A stretch of 5,557 nt of DNA from contig VGPQ01000111.1 in the NCBI GenBank assembly GCA_016882555.1, positions 1 to 5,557 of the forward strand, given 5' to 3'. The first letter of the stretch is position 1. Each line of letters begins with the position of its first letter. The notes beneath the pieces were generated by a model. It was not told where the DNA came from. It did no database searches and saw only the letters and a program-made list of their open reading frames with translations. The DNA is from Cyanobacteria bacterium M_surface_7_m2_040 (GTDB lineage Bacteria; Cyanobacteriota; Cyanobacteriia; PCC-6307; Cyanobiaceae). Made by a program: the position numbers and the translations under genes. Shown here in pieces: positions 1 to 5,542 of this stretch.

Positions 1-34
1 CGCGGACCAGCATCTGGCAGGCTGAGAAGCCCTT

Positions 35-3000
35 GTGCACGAGGCCGTGGCGGCGCAGCAGAGCACGACCAAGCCCCAGGCCGACGCCAACAGCAACACC
101 GAGAAACCCCTGCTGCTGCTGATCGACGGCCACTCGCTGGCGTTCCGCAGCTTCTACGCCTTCAGCAAAGGCGGCGACGGCGGCCTGAGCACCAAGGACG
201 GGGTGCCCACCAGCGTCACCTACGGGTTTCTCAAGGCCCTGCTCGACAACTGCAAGGGCCTGCGGCCCCAGGGGCTGGTGGTGGCCTTCGACACCGCCGA
301 GCCCACCTTCAGGCACGAGGCCGACGCGGCCTACAAGGCCCACCGCGACGAAGCGCCCGAGCACTTCTTTGCCGACCTCGCCAACCTCCAGCAAATCCTC
401 AAAGAGAGCCTCGACATCCCTCTGGCGATGGCTCCTGGCTACGAGGCCGACGACGTGCTGGGCACCCTGGCCAACCGGGCGGCCAACGCGGGCTGGCGGG
501 TGCGCATTCTCTCGGGGGATCGCGACCTGTTTCAGCTGGTCGACGATCAGCGCGACATCGCTGTTCTGTACATGGGCGGCGGCCCCTATGCCAAAAACAG
601 CGGCCCCACCGAGATGCGCCGCGAGGGGGTGATCGCCAAGCTCGGCGTCACCCCCGAAGAGGTCGTCGAGCTCAAGGCCCTCACCGGCGACAGCAGCGAC
701 AACATCCCGGGCGTGCGCGGCGTCGGTCCCAAAACGGCCATCACACTGCTGCAGGCCTACACCGACCTCGACGGCATCTACCAGGCCCTCGAGCAGCTGC
801 AGGCTGCCGGCCCCAAGGCTAAAGACCCCAAAGGTGCCCTCAAAGGGGCACTGCTCGACAAGCTCGCCAATGGCAAGGACGACGCCTACCGCTCGCGCCA
901 TCTGGCCGAAATTCTGGTCGACATCCCGTTGCCCGACGATCCCCGGCTTGAGCTCGGCAGCGTCAACGCCGGCGCTCTGACGACATCGCTCGAAGAGCTG
1001 GAGCTCTACTCACTGGCCAAGCAGGTCGGCACCTTCGCCCAGCTGTTCTCGGCCACGGCGCCGGACCCCTCAGAGACAGATAGCCCATCGGGCGCAGCGG
1101 CCGTCACAGCCGCCATGGACCCCATCAAGACAACACCGACTGGCGAAGAGCCCAGTGCGCCATCTGCCGTACCCAAACTCGAGCCGCAGCTGATCACCAC
1201 GGCAGCGGCTCTCGAGCAACTGGCGGCCCGGCTGCTGGCGGCTACCGACCCAGCCACGCCGGTGGCACTCGACACCGAAACCACCAGCCTCAACCCTTTC
1301 AAGGCTGAGTTGGTGGGCATCGGCGTCGCCTGGGGCGAGGGTCCGGCCGATCTGGCGTACATCCCGATCGGCCATCAACCCCCGGCCGCTGCTGACCTGC
1401 TCAGCGAACCGCCGCCCGCGCCTGAGCAATTGCCGCTCGAAACGGTGCTGGCTGCGCTGACGCCCTGGCTGAGCAGTGCCGCGCACCCCAAAACACTGCA
1501 GAACGCCAAGTACGACCGGCTGATTTTGCTGCGCCACGGCATTGCTTTAGCGGGTGTGGCGCTCGACACCCTGCTGGCCGACTACCTGCGCGACGCCAAT
1601 GCCAAGCACGGCCTCGAGGTGCTGGCCGAGCGCAACTTTGGCTTCACGCCGACCAGCTACAGCGAGCTGGTGCCCAAGGGCGCCGATTTTTCGGCGGTGC
1701 CGATTGAGCAGGCCGCCCAGTACTGCGGCATGGATGTGCACCTCACCTGGCGCTTGGCCCAGCTGCTGCACAGCCAGCTGGCCGACCTGGGGCCGGCGCT
1801 GCTGCCTCTGCTCGAGCAGGTGGAGCAACCGCTCGAACCGGTGCTGGCGCAGATGGAAGCCACCGGCATCCGCATCGACATCGCCTACCTCAAGGAGCTG
1901 TCGGAAGAACTGTCGGCAACCCTGGTGCGCCTAGAGGCCGAGGCCAAAGCCGCCGCCGGGGTCGATTTCAACCTCGCCTCACCCAAGCAGCTGGGCGAAC
2001 TGCTGTTCGAGACCCTGGGGCTCGACCGCAAGAAATCGCGCAAAACCAAGACTGGCTGGAGCACCGATGCGGCGGTGCTCGAGAAGCTCGAGGCCGATCA
2101 CCCGGTGGTGCCGCTGGTGCTCGAGCACCGCACCCTGAGCAAGCTCAAGAGCACCTATGTGGACGCCCTGCCGCTGCTGGTCGAGCCCGAAACCGGGCGC
2201 GTGCACACCGATTTCAACCAGGCGGTCACCGCCACCGGGCGCCTGAGCAGCAGCAACCCCAATCTGCAGAACATACCGGTGCGCACCGAGTTTTCGCGGC
2301 GCATCCGCAAGGCCTTCCTGCCCCAGGAGGGCTGGCAGCTGCTCTCAGCCGACTACTCGCAGATTGAACTGCGCATCTTGGCGCACCTCTCGGGAGAAGA
2401 GGTGCTGGTCAACGCCTACCAAAGCGGAGACGATGTGCACCAGCTCACCGCACGGCTGCTGCTCGACAAGGCCGAGGGCGACGCGGTCACAAGCGACGAG
2501 CGCCGCCTGGGCAAAACGATCAATTTCGGGGTGATCTACGGCATGGGCGCGCAGCGCTTTGCCCGCGAAACCGGCGTCGGCCAGGCCCAGGCCAAGGAAT
2601 TCCTGCAGCGCTACAAGCAGCGCTACCCCAAGGTGTTTGCCTTTTTGGAGTTGCAGGAGCGGCTGGCCCTGAGCCGCGGCTACGTCGAAACGCTGATGGG
2701 CCGGCGCCGGCCTTTTGCCTTTGACCCGGCGGGCCTGGGCCGGCTCAAGGGTCAGGACCCGCTGGCGATCGATCTCGACAGTGCCCGCCGCGCTGGCATG
2801 GAGGCCCAGCAGCTGCGCGCCGCCGCCAATGCGCCGATCCAGGGCTCAAGCGCCGACATCATCAAACTGGCGATGGTGCAGCTGCACCACGCGCTGGCCG
2901 AATCAGCCCTGCCGGCCCGGCTGCTGCTTCAGGTGCACGACGAACTGGTGCTCGAAGCCGCTCCCGAGGCCATGGATCAAGTGCGCGAGCTGGTCAAACG

Positions 3001-3082
3001 CACCATGGAGCAGGCCGTGACGTTGAGCGTGCCGCTGCTGGTCGAGACGGGTGTAGGCGCCAACTGGATGGAGGCGAAATAA
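35..3082 (+). CDS. polA: DNA polymerase I, full length with 5' nuclease, proofreading and polymerase domains
   Basis: Fills repair gaps and removes Okazaki RNA primers by nick translation in the cytoplasm. The 1015-residue protein has three domains. The 5'-3' nuclease (about 25-340) shows D31, GYEADD at 135-140, GDRD at 161-164, TGDSSDNIPG at 217-226 and the helix-hairpin-helix GVGPKTA at 229-235. The 3'-5' exonuclease (about 385-600) has DTE at 413-415, N490-AKYD494 and Y563-CGMD567, so proofreading residues are present. The polymerase domain (about 600-1015) has GRLSSSNPNLQNIP at 735-748, motif A DYSQIELR at 773-780, motif B with K827, F831 and Y835, and motif C HDE at 968-970. It is longer than the 928-residue E. 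coli enzyme because of a Pro/Ala/Ser/Thr-rich linker (341-385) and insertions near 448-466 and 896-918. The GTG start is the first possible one after an in-frame TGA at 23-25, with GAGAAG 5 bases upstream; GTG at 47 is an alternative. The next gene is convergent, 13 bp away. Confidence 0.98.
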   Translation: MHEAVAAQQSTTKPQADANSNTEKPLLLLIDGHSLAFRSFYAFSKGGDGGLSTKDGVPTSVTYGFLKALLDNCKGLRPQGLVVAFDTAEPTFRHEADAAYKAHRDEAPEHFFADLANLQQILKESLDIPLAMAPGYEADDVLGTLANRAANAGWRVRILSGDRDLFQLVDDQRDIAVLYMGGGPYAKNSGPTEMRREGVIAKLGVTPEEVVELKALTGDSSDNIPGVRGVGPKTAITLLQAYTDLDGIYQALEQLQAAGPKAKDPKGALKGALLDKLANGKDDAYRSRHLAEILVDIPLPDDPRLELGSVNAGALTTSLEELELYSLAKQVGTFAQLFSATAPDPSETDSPSGAAAVTAAMDPIKTTPTGEEPSAPSAVPKLEPQLITTAAALEQLAARLLAATDPATPVALDTETTSLNPFKAELVGIGVAWGEGPADLAYIPIGHQPPAAADLLSEPPPAPEQLPLETVLAALTPWLSSAAHPKTLQNAKYDRLILLRHGIALAGVALDTLLADYLRDANAKHGLEVLAERNFGFTPTSYSELVPKGADFSAVPIEQAAQYCGMDVHLTWRLAQLLHSQLADLGPALLPLLEQVEQPLEPVLAQMEATGIRIDIAYLKELSEELSATLVRLEAEAKAAAGVDFNLASPKQLGELLFETLGLDRKKSRKTKTGWSTDAAVLEKLEADHPVVPLVLEHRTLSKLKSTYVDALPLLVEPETGRVHTDFNQAVTATGRLSSSNPNLQNIPVRTEFSRRIRKAFLPQEGWQLLSADYSQIELRILAHLSGEEVLVNAYQSGDDVHQLTARLLLDKAEGDAVTSDERRLGKTINFGVIYGMGAQRFARETGVGQAQAKEFLQRYKQRYPKVFAFLELQERLALSRGYVETLMGRRRPFAFDPAGLGRLKGQDPLAIDLDSARRAGMEAQQLRAAANAPIQGSSADIIKLAMVQLHHALAESALPARLLLQVHDELVLEAAPEAMDQVRELVKRTMEQAVTLSVPLLVETGVGANWMEAK

Positions 3083-3095
3083 AGGGGCGGCAGCG

Positions 3096-3497
3096 TTAGG
3101 GCAGCACCTTGGCGGCAAGGGCCTGGAGCCGTTGATCAGCCGTGAGAATCTGGGCAGCTTCTCGCCTGGCCAAGGCCAAGTACAAGCAGTCGTAAACCGG
3201 GTGGTCGAGATGGCAGGCCAAAGCCAACGCCTCGACCTGCAGCTCACGGTCTGGCTCGAATTGATCCACCAAATCGCGTGCACTGGCGAGGAGGACTTGG
3301 GGATCGACTTCCACCAGGCTGCCGCTGCGGCTCAGTTTCCATAGGGCATTGGCCACTTCTGCGAGCATCAGCTCCGGGGCCAGCACCATTGAAGCCTGGG
3401 TGAGCTGCTCGGCCCAGCCTGCTACCGCTGCGTCATGGCAGATCAGCCGCACAGCGGCAGAGGCATCGAGCACCAGTGCACTGGAATCAGCGCTCAC
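3096..3497 (-). CDS. PIN-domain ribonuclease toxin, VapC/FitB-like
   Basis: Probable toxin of a type II toxin-antitoxin pair. PIN proteins of this family are metal-dependent RNases that inhibit translation when freed from their antitoxin. The 133-residue protein has the usual VapC length and four PIN acidic positions: D11 in LVLDASAAV, E47 in LAEVANALW, D103 in VYDCLYLALA, and D121 in ILTADQRL. No signal peptide or membrane segment is seen. The start is GTG at 3497, inside the end of the antitoxin gene (11-bp overlap). The only clear purine-rich site, GGAGG, is about 18 bases upstream and too distant to be ideal, so translational coupling to the antitoxin is likely. The next GTG (codon 9) would begin only two codons before catalytic D11, so the first is preferred. 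Its stop lies 13 bp from the polA stop and no hairpin terminator is visible between them. The RNA target cannot be told from sequence. Confidence 0.9.
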   Translation of the reverse strand: MSADSSALVLDASAAVRLICHDAAVAGWAEQLTQASMVLAPELMLAEVANALWKLSRSGSLVEVDPQVLLASARDLVDQFEPDRELQVEALALACHLDHPVYDCLYLALARREAAQILTADQRLQALAAKVLP

Positions 3498-3732
3498 GGT
3501 CTGCCCGAATCAGATCCTCCGGTGTTTGCTCCCAGACCAGCGGCGCTCGCCCTTGCCACTGCTGAGCAATGCGCTCCAAAGCTTGCAAGCGGCGCCGCCG
3601 TGGGTCACCACCCACCAAAGCTTCCAAATCAATCAGCGTCTGCTGGCTGAGGCTGCGCTTGTTCAGGGTTGCTCGGCGCTGCAACAAACGATGCAGGGGT
3701 TCTGGCACGTCGCGGATCTGCAGAGACGGCAT
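3487..3732 (-). CDS. Ribbon-helix-helix antitoxin, FitA/VapB-like
   Basis: First gene of the toxin-antitoxin operon; it should bind and silence the PIN toxin and repress the operon. From the chosen ATG at 3732 it is 81 residues, close to the roughly 78 residues of FitA. Residues 3-10 (SLQIRDVP) fit the DNA-contacting beta strand, 11-25 the first helix and 27-43 (SLSQQTLIDLEAL and following) the second helix of a ribbon-helix-helix fold. The C-terminal part (44-81) is Arg/Gln-rich and ends in EDLIRADRER, the region that in this family wraps the toxin. The reading frame stays open upstream to 3813 (TTG), but those 27 codons are Cys/His-rich, include the tandem palindromes and precede the conserved fold, so they are left out. 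The upstream Shine-Dalgarno match is weak. Its stop overlaps the toxin start by 11 bp. Confidence 0.85.
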   Translation of the reverse strand: MPSLQIRDVPEPLHRLLQRRATLNKRSLSQQTLIDLEALVGGDPRRRRLQALERIAQQWQGRAPLVWEQTPEDLIRADRER

Positions 3733-3767
3733 CGGCGTGGCCAGACAGCACCCACCGAGGCTAGCAG

Positions 3768-3789
3768 TGTGCATGCATTGTGCATGCAT
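3768..3789. promoter_or_regulatory. Putative toxin-antitoxin operator: two tandem 11-bp palindromic repeats
   Basis: TGTGCATGCAT occurs twice back to back (3768-3778 and 3779-3789). Each copy contains the perfect palindrome TGCATGCA (3770-3777 and 3781-3788). The 11-bp centre-to-centre spacing is about one helical turn, which would let two ribbon-helix-helix dimers bind on the same face of the DNA. The site ends 36 bp before the antitoxin ATG. Autorepression by FitA/VapB-type antitoxins on such sites is known for the family; the assignment here is inferred. No convincing -35/-10 pair was found beside it. Confidence 0.55.
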
Positions 3790-3811
3790 GTCGCTCAGAC
3801 CTGCCCCCCCC

Positions 3812-3840
3812 AAAAAAAAAGAGCCCCTTGCGGCGGGACT
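3812..3840 (-). terminator. Rho-independent terminator of the LysR-type gene
   Basis: On the minus strand AGTCCC (3840-3835) pairs with GGGGCT (3827-3822), giving six pairs including one G-T, around a GCCGCAA loop. After one C follows a run of nine T (3820-3812). The left arm begins within the TAG stop codon (3841-3839), so the gene ends directly in its terminator. It also separates the regulator transcript from the toxin-antitoxin operon that starts downstream on the same strand. Eight more G follow the T run (plus-strand C8 at 3804-3811). Confidence 0.7.
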
Positions 3841-4760
3841 ACAGCAACCACTGAATCTCGCTGCAGCGGCCCAGGGGCGAGTCCCTTAGCACGGCAACCA
3901 GCTGTTTGAAGGCTGCGGCAAAGGCGGGATCGCCCAATACATCGCGGTGGCCGATCACGGCCGCCACTTCAGTAATACCCAGGTCATAGGGCAGTCGCAC
4001 CACATCGAAACGACGCTCAAGCTCGGCCAGGCGGTGCGGCGCTGCATAAGACAGTGAGCGGCCGTCGCGGGCCGCCCCTTCCCAGCGCTCCACGTCGTGA
4101 TCACTGCCGCCATAGGGAGCATTGGCCAACCCATGGGCCTGTAGGCCATTGGTGAGCAGCGGTGCTGCACCCAGCGGCAGCGCGGGCGAGGGGTAGGCCG
4201 CCAGGTCGTCTGGGGTCAAGCGGCTCTGGGCTGCGAGCGGATGCTCGCGGTGCGCCACCAGCGCCAGGTTCCAGCAGAACAGCGGCAGGCACTGCAGGGT
4301 TTGACCCAGCATGTGCCGGCGTCCGGTAATCAGCTGCAGCGGAGCCTGCAGCAGCGGCTGGCACTCGAGCAGACCGCCGATCCATAGATCGAGCAAGCGG
4401 CCGTCCAGCAGTGACAGCATGTGGCTGGTGCTCATCGACAACACCGGCAGGCCGCGCCACCCCTGCGGCAGCGCGAGCGGCGCGTACGCCCAGGCAGCAC
4501 AGCAGCGCAATTGCTGACTTCTGATCCGCAGCTTTTGCGCCGCCTCGCGCAGCGAGGCCAAAACGTCAAGGTTTTGGCGCGGCTGGTAAGCACCGTCGAC
4601 ACGGTCAAAAATCAATGTCGATCAGACTGCTCAGGGCCCGGTAGCGGCGGGAGCAGCTGCTCTGCGAGAGGCCCAAATAGTCGGAAGTCTTGACCGTGCT
4701 GTTGAGCAACTCCAAGTGATCAAGAATGTCGAGGTCGTCGAAGGTTGTTTCGTCGATCAT
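3839..4760 (-). pseudogene. LysR-type transcriptional regulator, interrupted by a single-base frameshift
   Basis: Two overlapping reading frames form one LysR-like regulator of about 306 residues, the normal family length, if one T is skipped in the T5 run at 4607-4611. The first frame starts at ATG 4760 (a TTG at 4799 is less likely) and gives 51 residues with a helix-turn-helix, LLNSTVKTSDYLGLSQSSCSRRYRAL (split here as LLNSTVKTSD then YLGLSQSSCSRRYRAL), at about 18-43. It ends TTT TGA. The second frame continues with DRVDGAYQP, the wing-like stretch, then a linker helix and an effector-binding domain at about 100-300, including VAHREHPLA, LTPDDLAAYP and GITEVAAVIG. Only the helix-turn-helix resembles the LysR consensus loosely. 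The co-inducer and targets are unknown. Both parts keep good codon structure with no other lesion, so the break is recent, is a sequencing error, or is a programmed +1 shift. The second frame could start at TTG 4615, but would then lack the DNA-binding domain. Confidence 0.75.
4605..4616 (-). other. Frameshift site in the LysR-type gene (GAT TTT TGA C)
   Basis: On the minus strand the first frame reads ATT GAT TTT TGA C. The continuing frame needs GAT TTT then GAC, so one T of the T5 run must be skipped. The heptamer TTT TGA C resembles the CTT TGA C of the prfB +1 frameshift: a TGA followed by C is a poor terminator, and tRNA-Phe can re-pair on UUU after a +1 slip. Unlike prfB, no Shine-Dalgarno-like stimulator is visible just upstream. 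A small hairpin (ACCGT, loop GTCG, ACGGT; 4605-4592) begins immediately at the site. Confidence 0.6.
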
Positions 4761-4876
4761 CACGGGCACTTGATCCAAAGGCCAAGAATTAACGAGCAAA
4801 TGTCGCTAAACCAGGAACATGCATAACCAAATCTTACAAACACCCCGGCCAAAGGCGGCGAATTCCACCACCAAGA

Positions 4877-4891
4877 ATGCGAGATCCGCAT
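4877..4891. promoter_or_regulatory. Candidate LysR-type box (T-N11-A dyad)
   Basis: ATGCG-AGATC-CGCAT is a perfect 5-bp dyad around a 5-base centre. T4878 and A4890 are separated by exactly 11 bases, matching the T-N11-A form of LysR-type binding sites. It lies about 117 bp upstream of the regulator ATG and about 147 bp upstream of the small gene ATG, a suitable place for divergent control. T-N11-A is a loose consensus, so this is a candidate only. Confidence 0.35.
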
Positions 4892-4945
4892 AATCACGGC
4901 AAACTATTCATAGATGGCATAAAAATATCCATATCAAGCCAAACC

Positions 4946-5038
4946 ATGAGCCCCAAAGCCCTGCCATCGCCCCAAAACACACCCAGCTCGCGGGCCGCCG
5001 CTGTGTTCGACCAGCATGCGTTCCGAGGTCATCGCTGA
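4946..5038 (+). CDS. Possible 30-codon leader ORF upstream of the small acidic protein gene
   Basis: ATG at 4946 opens a 30-codon frame starting MSPKALPSPQ and ending FRGHR. Its TGA (5036-5038) overlaps the next gene's ATG as TGATG, an arrangement that favours translational coupling. Base composition switches from AT-rich to GC-rich just where it begins, which agrees with a transcribed or translated start. Against it: there is no convincing ribosome binding site, it is very short, its Pro/Ser/Ala-rich sequence matches nothing I recognise, and the downstream gene has its own GAGG site. It may be a leader peptide or chance. Confidence 0.2.
   Translation: MSPKALPSPQNTPSSRAAAVFDQHAFRGHR
5025..5028 (+). 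promoter_or_regulatory. Ribosome binding site of the small acidic protein gene
   Basis: GAGG at 5025-5028 lies 9 bases before ATG 5038 and supports that start over upstream alternatives. The nearby ATG at 5016 is in another frame and gives only 16 codons before a stop inside the gene. Confidence 0.5.
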
Positions 5039-5298
5039 TGTCCCAACCCACCTCTGGATCGTTTGAGCTCAGACTGAGCACTCCTGAGCTGATTGCTCTG
5101 CTGTGCGCCCTGCTGGAGCACCTCAACAGCCGACAAGAACAGCGCGACGCCTACCGCGAGCTACTCGAGCAGTTGATCCTGAAATTACAAGACGCCCTCG
5201 ACGACGACGACGAACTCGCGGCCCTGGCCCGCCAGAGCGGGGGGGGGGGGGGGGAAAGGCGCGAACGGAGATTCGCGCAAGGCCGGAAGCCGACATGA
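5038..5298 (+). CDS. Small acidic helical protein of unknown function with a poly-G tract at its 3' end
   Basis: Not a family I can name. The 86-residue product has two parts. Residues 9-65 are leucine-rich and probably helical (FELRLSTPELIALLCALLEH, then RELLEQLILKLQDA), ending in an acidic run DDDDE at 55-59 encoded by tandem GAC codons; this part looks like a genuine small cytoplasmic protein. From residue 68 a run of 16 G (5239-5254) gives five glycines, followed by an Arg-rich tail (ERRERRF and on) to TGA 5296-5298 that looks unlike the first part and reads through a hairpin. The true C-terminus may therefore be altered or phase-dependent. The ATG has a good GAGG site 9 bases upstream. 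There is no signal peptide or membrane segment. A diverged copy of residues 45-66 lies at 5446-5517. It is divergent from the broken regulator, which may have controlled it. Confidence 0.6.
   Translation: MSQPTSGSFELRLSTPELIALLCALLEHLNSRQEQRDAYRELLEQLILKLQDALDDDDELAALARQSGGGGGERRERRFAQGRKPT
5239..5254 (+). repeat. Homopolymer run of 16 G inside the small acidic protein gene
   Basis: Sixteen consecutive G begin exactly on a codon boundary after Ser67. With 16 G the frame stops at 5296-5298. With 15 it would stop at 5366-5368. With 17 (or 14) I find no stop before the window end. Runs of this length slip readily in replication and are also error-prone in sequencing and assembly, so the printed length may not be the true one. 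Confidence 0.9.
5259..5278. repeat. Perfect hairpin directly after the G tract
   Basis: GCGCGAA (5259-5265) and TTCGCGC (5272-5278) form a 7-bp perfect stem around the loop CGGAGA. No T run follows on either strand, so it is not a standard intrinsic terminator. It lies four bases after the G run, inside the reading frame's odd Arg-rich tail. Confidence 0.6.
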
Positions 5299-5445
5299 CC
5301 GAAATAAAGGGATCTGGGCGGAACGAACCAACCAAAACCTGCAGACAGCGACCAGCTTATGCATATAAAAGCATAAACTTCGTCAAAAATATTGGGTTTG
5401 GCTGTATCAATCCAGTACGCGTGAGGCGAGCGCAGGTTCTGCAGG
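5299..5445. other. Non-coding stretch between the small gene and its duplicated tail
   Basis: About 150 bp, A/T-richer than the genes around it. It contains an inverted repeat TTATGC (5357-5362) and GCATAA (5371-5376) with an 8-base A/T loop, and a near-duplicate pair CAGGTTCTG (5433-5441) and CAGGGTTCTG (5442-5451). One plus-strand frame stays open across it (ATG 5295 onward), but the product is Arg/Lys/Asn-rich with no recognisable character, so it is not called a gene. Confidence 0.4.
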
Positions 5446-5517
5446 GTTCTGATCATGAGACTGCAGGATGCCATCGACGACAACGCGCTAGCAGCCCTGA
5501 AGAGAGAGAACGAGTGA
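5446..5517 (+). pseudogene. Diverged duplicate of the small acidic protein's C-terminal tail
   Basis: In the frame ending at TGA 5515-5517 the DNA encodes LIMRLQDAIDD then NALAALKRENE. The upstream small gene encodes LILKLQDALDD then DDELAALARQ at residues 46-66. The two align with one single-codon gap and mostly conservative changes, and many differences fall in third codon positions, so a common origin is likely rather than chance. Upstream of 5446 the similarity fades and the frame hits TGA at 5422-5424, so the N-terminal two-thirds is missing. An ATG at 5455, preceded by AGGG 8 bases earlier, could still start a 20-residue peptide. Codons such as AGA and CTA are unlike the main copy and fit relaxed selection. 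This may be the remnant of a tandem paralogue. Confidence 0.55.
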
Positions 5518-5542
5518 GCAAGTCCCAGGGCGAGTCTCACCC

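Larger units (their letters stand above)
4761..5037. other. Divergent intergenic control region
   Basis: This 277-bp gap separates the minus-strand regulator from the plus-strand small gene. Its middle (about 4795-4945) is much richer in A/T than its neighbours; from about 4946 it turns GC-rich again. It holds a T-N11-A dyad at 4877-4891 overlapping a -10-like CATAAT (4889-4894), and a short leader ORF (4946-5038). No good -35 partner for CATAAT was found. On the minus strand TAAGAT near 4832-4837 could be a -10 for the regulator, also without a clear -35. Confidence 0.5.

Noticed and set aside
2..25. End of an upstream gene (frame ending TGA 23-25)
   Set aside because: Only seven sense codons are in the window, too few to support a gene.
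1006..2206. Several minus-strand open frames inside polA
   Set aside because: They are GC-rich shadow frames opposite a gene with full motif support.
1115..3082. An internal start at Met361 giving a separate Klenow-like product
   Set aside because: The ATG follows the linker, but no ribosome binding site precedes it.
3733..3813. An N-terminal extension of the antitoxin from TTG 3813
   Set aside because: The added residues precede the conserved fold and are encoded by the palindromic repeats, and TTG 3813 falls inside the A-tract of the neighbouring terminator.
3804..3820. C8 followed by A9 as a phase-variable tract
   Set aside because: It is intergenic, and the A9 is explained as the T tail of the minus-strand terminator.
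3349..3909. A 186-codon plus-strand open frame opposite the toxin-antitoxin genes
   Set aside because: It is antisense to two genes with clear families, crosses the operator repeats and the terminator, and has no recognisable domain.
4651..4662. 12-bp perfect palindrome GAGCAGCTGCTC
   Set aside because: It lies inside the helix-turn-helix coding sequence and is explained by Ser/Arg codons; no regulatory context is seen.
5151..5540. A 129-codon minus-strand open frame across the small gene and its flank
   Set aside because: Its poly-Pro and poly-Ser runs are read from the complement of the G16 tract and the GAC repeats, and it spans both coding and non-coding DNA.
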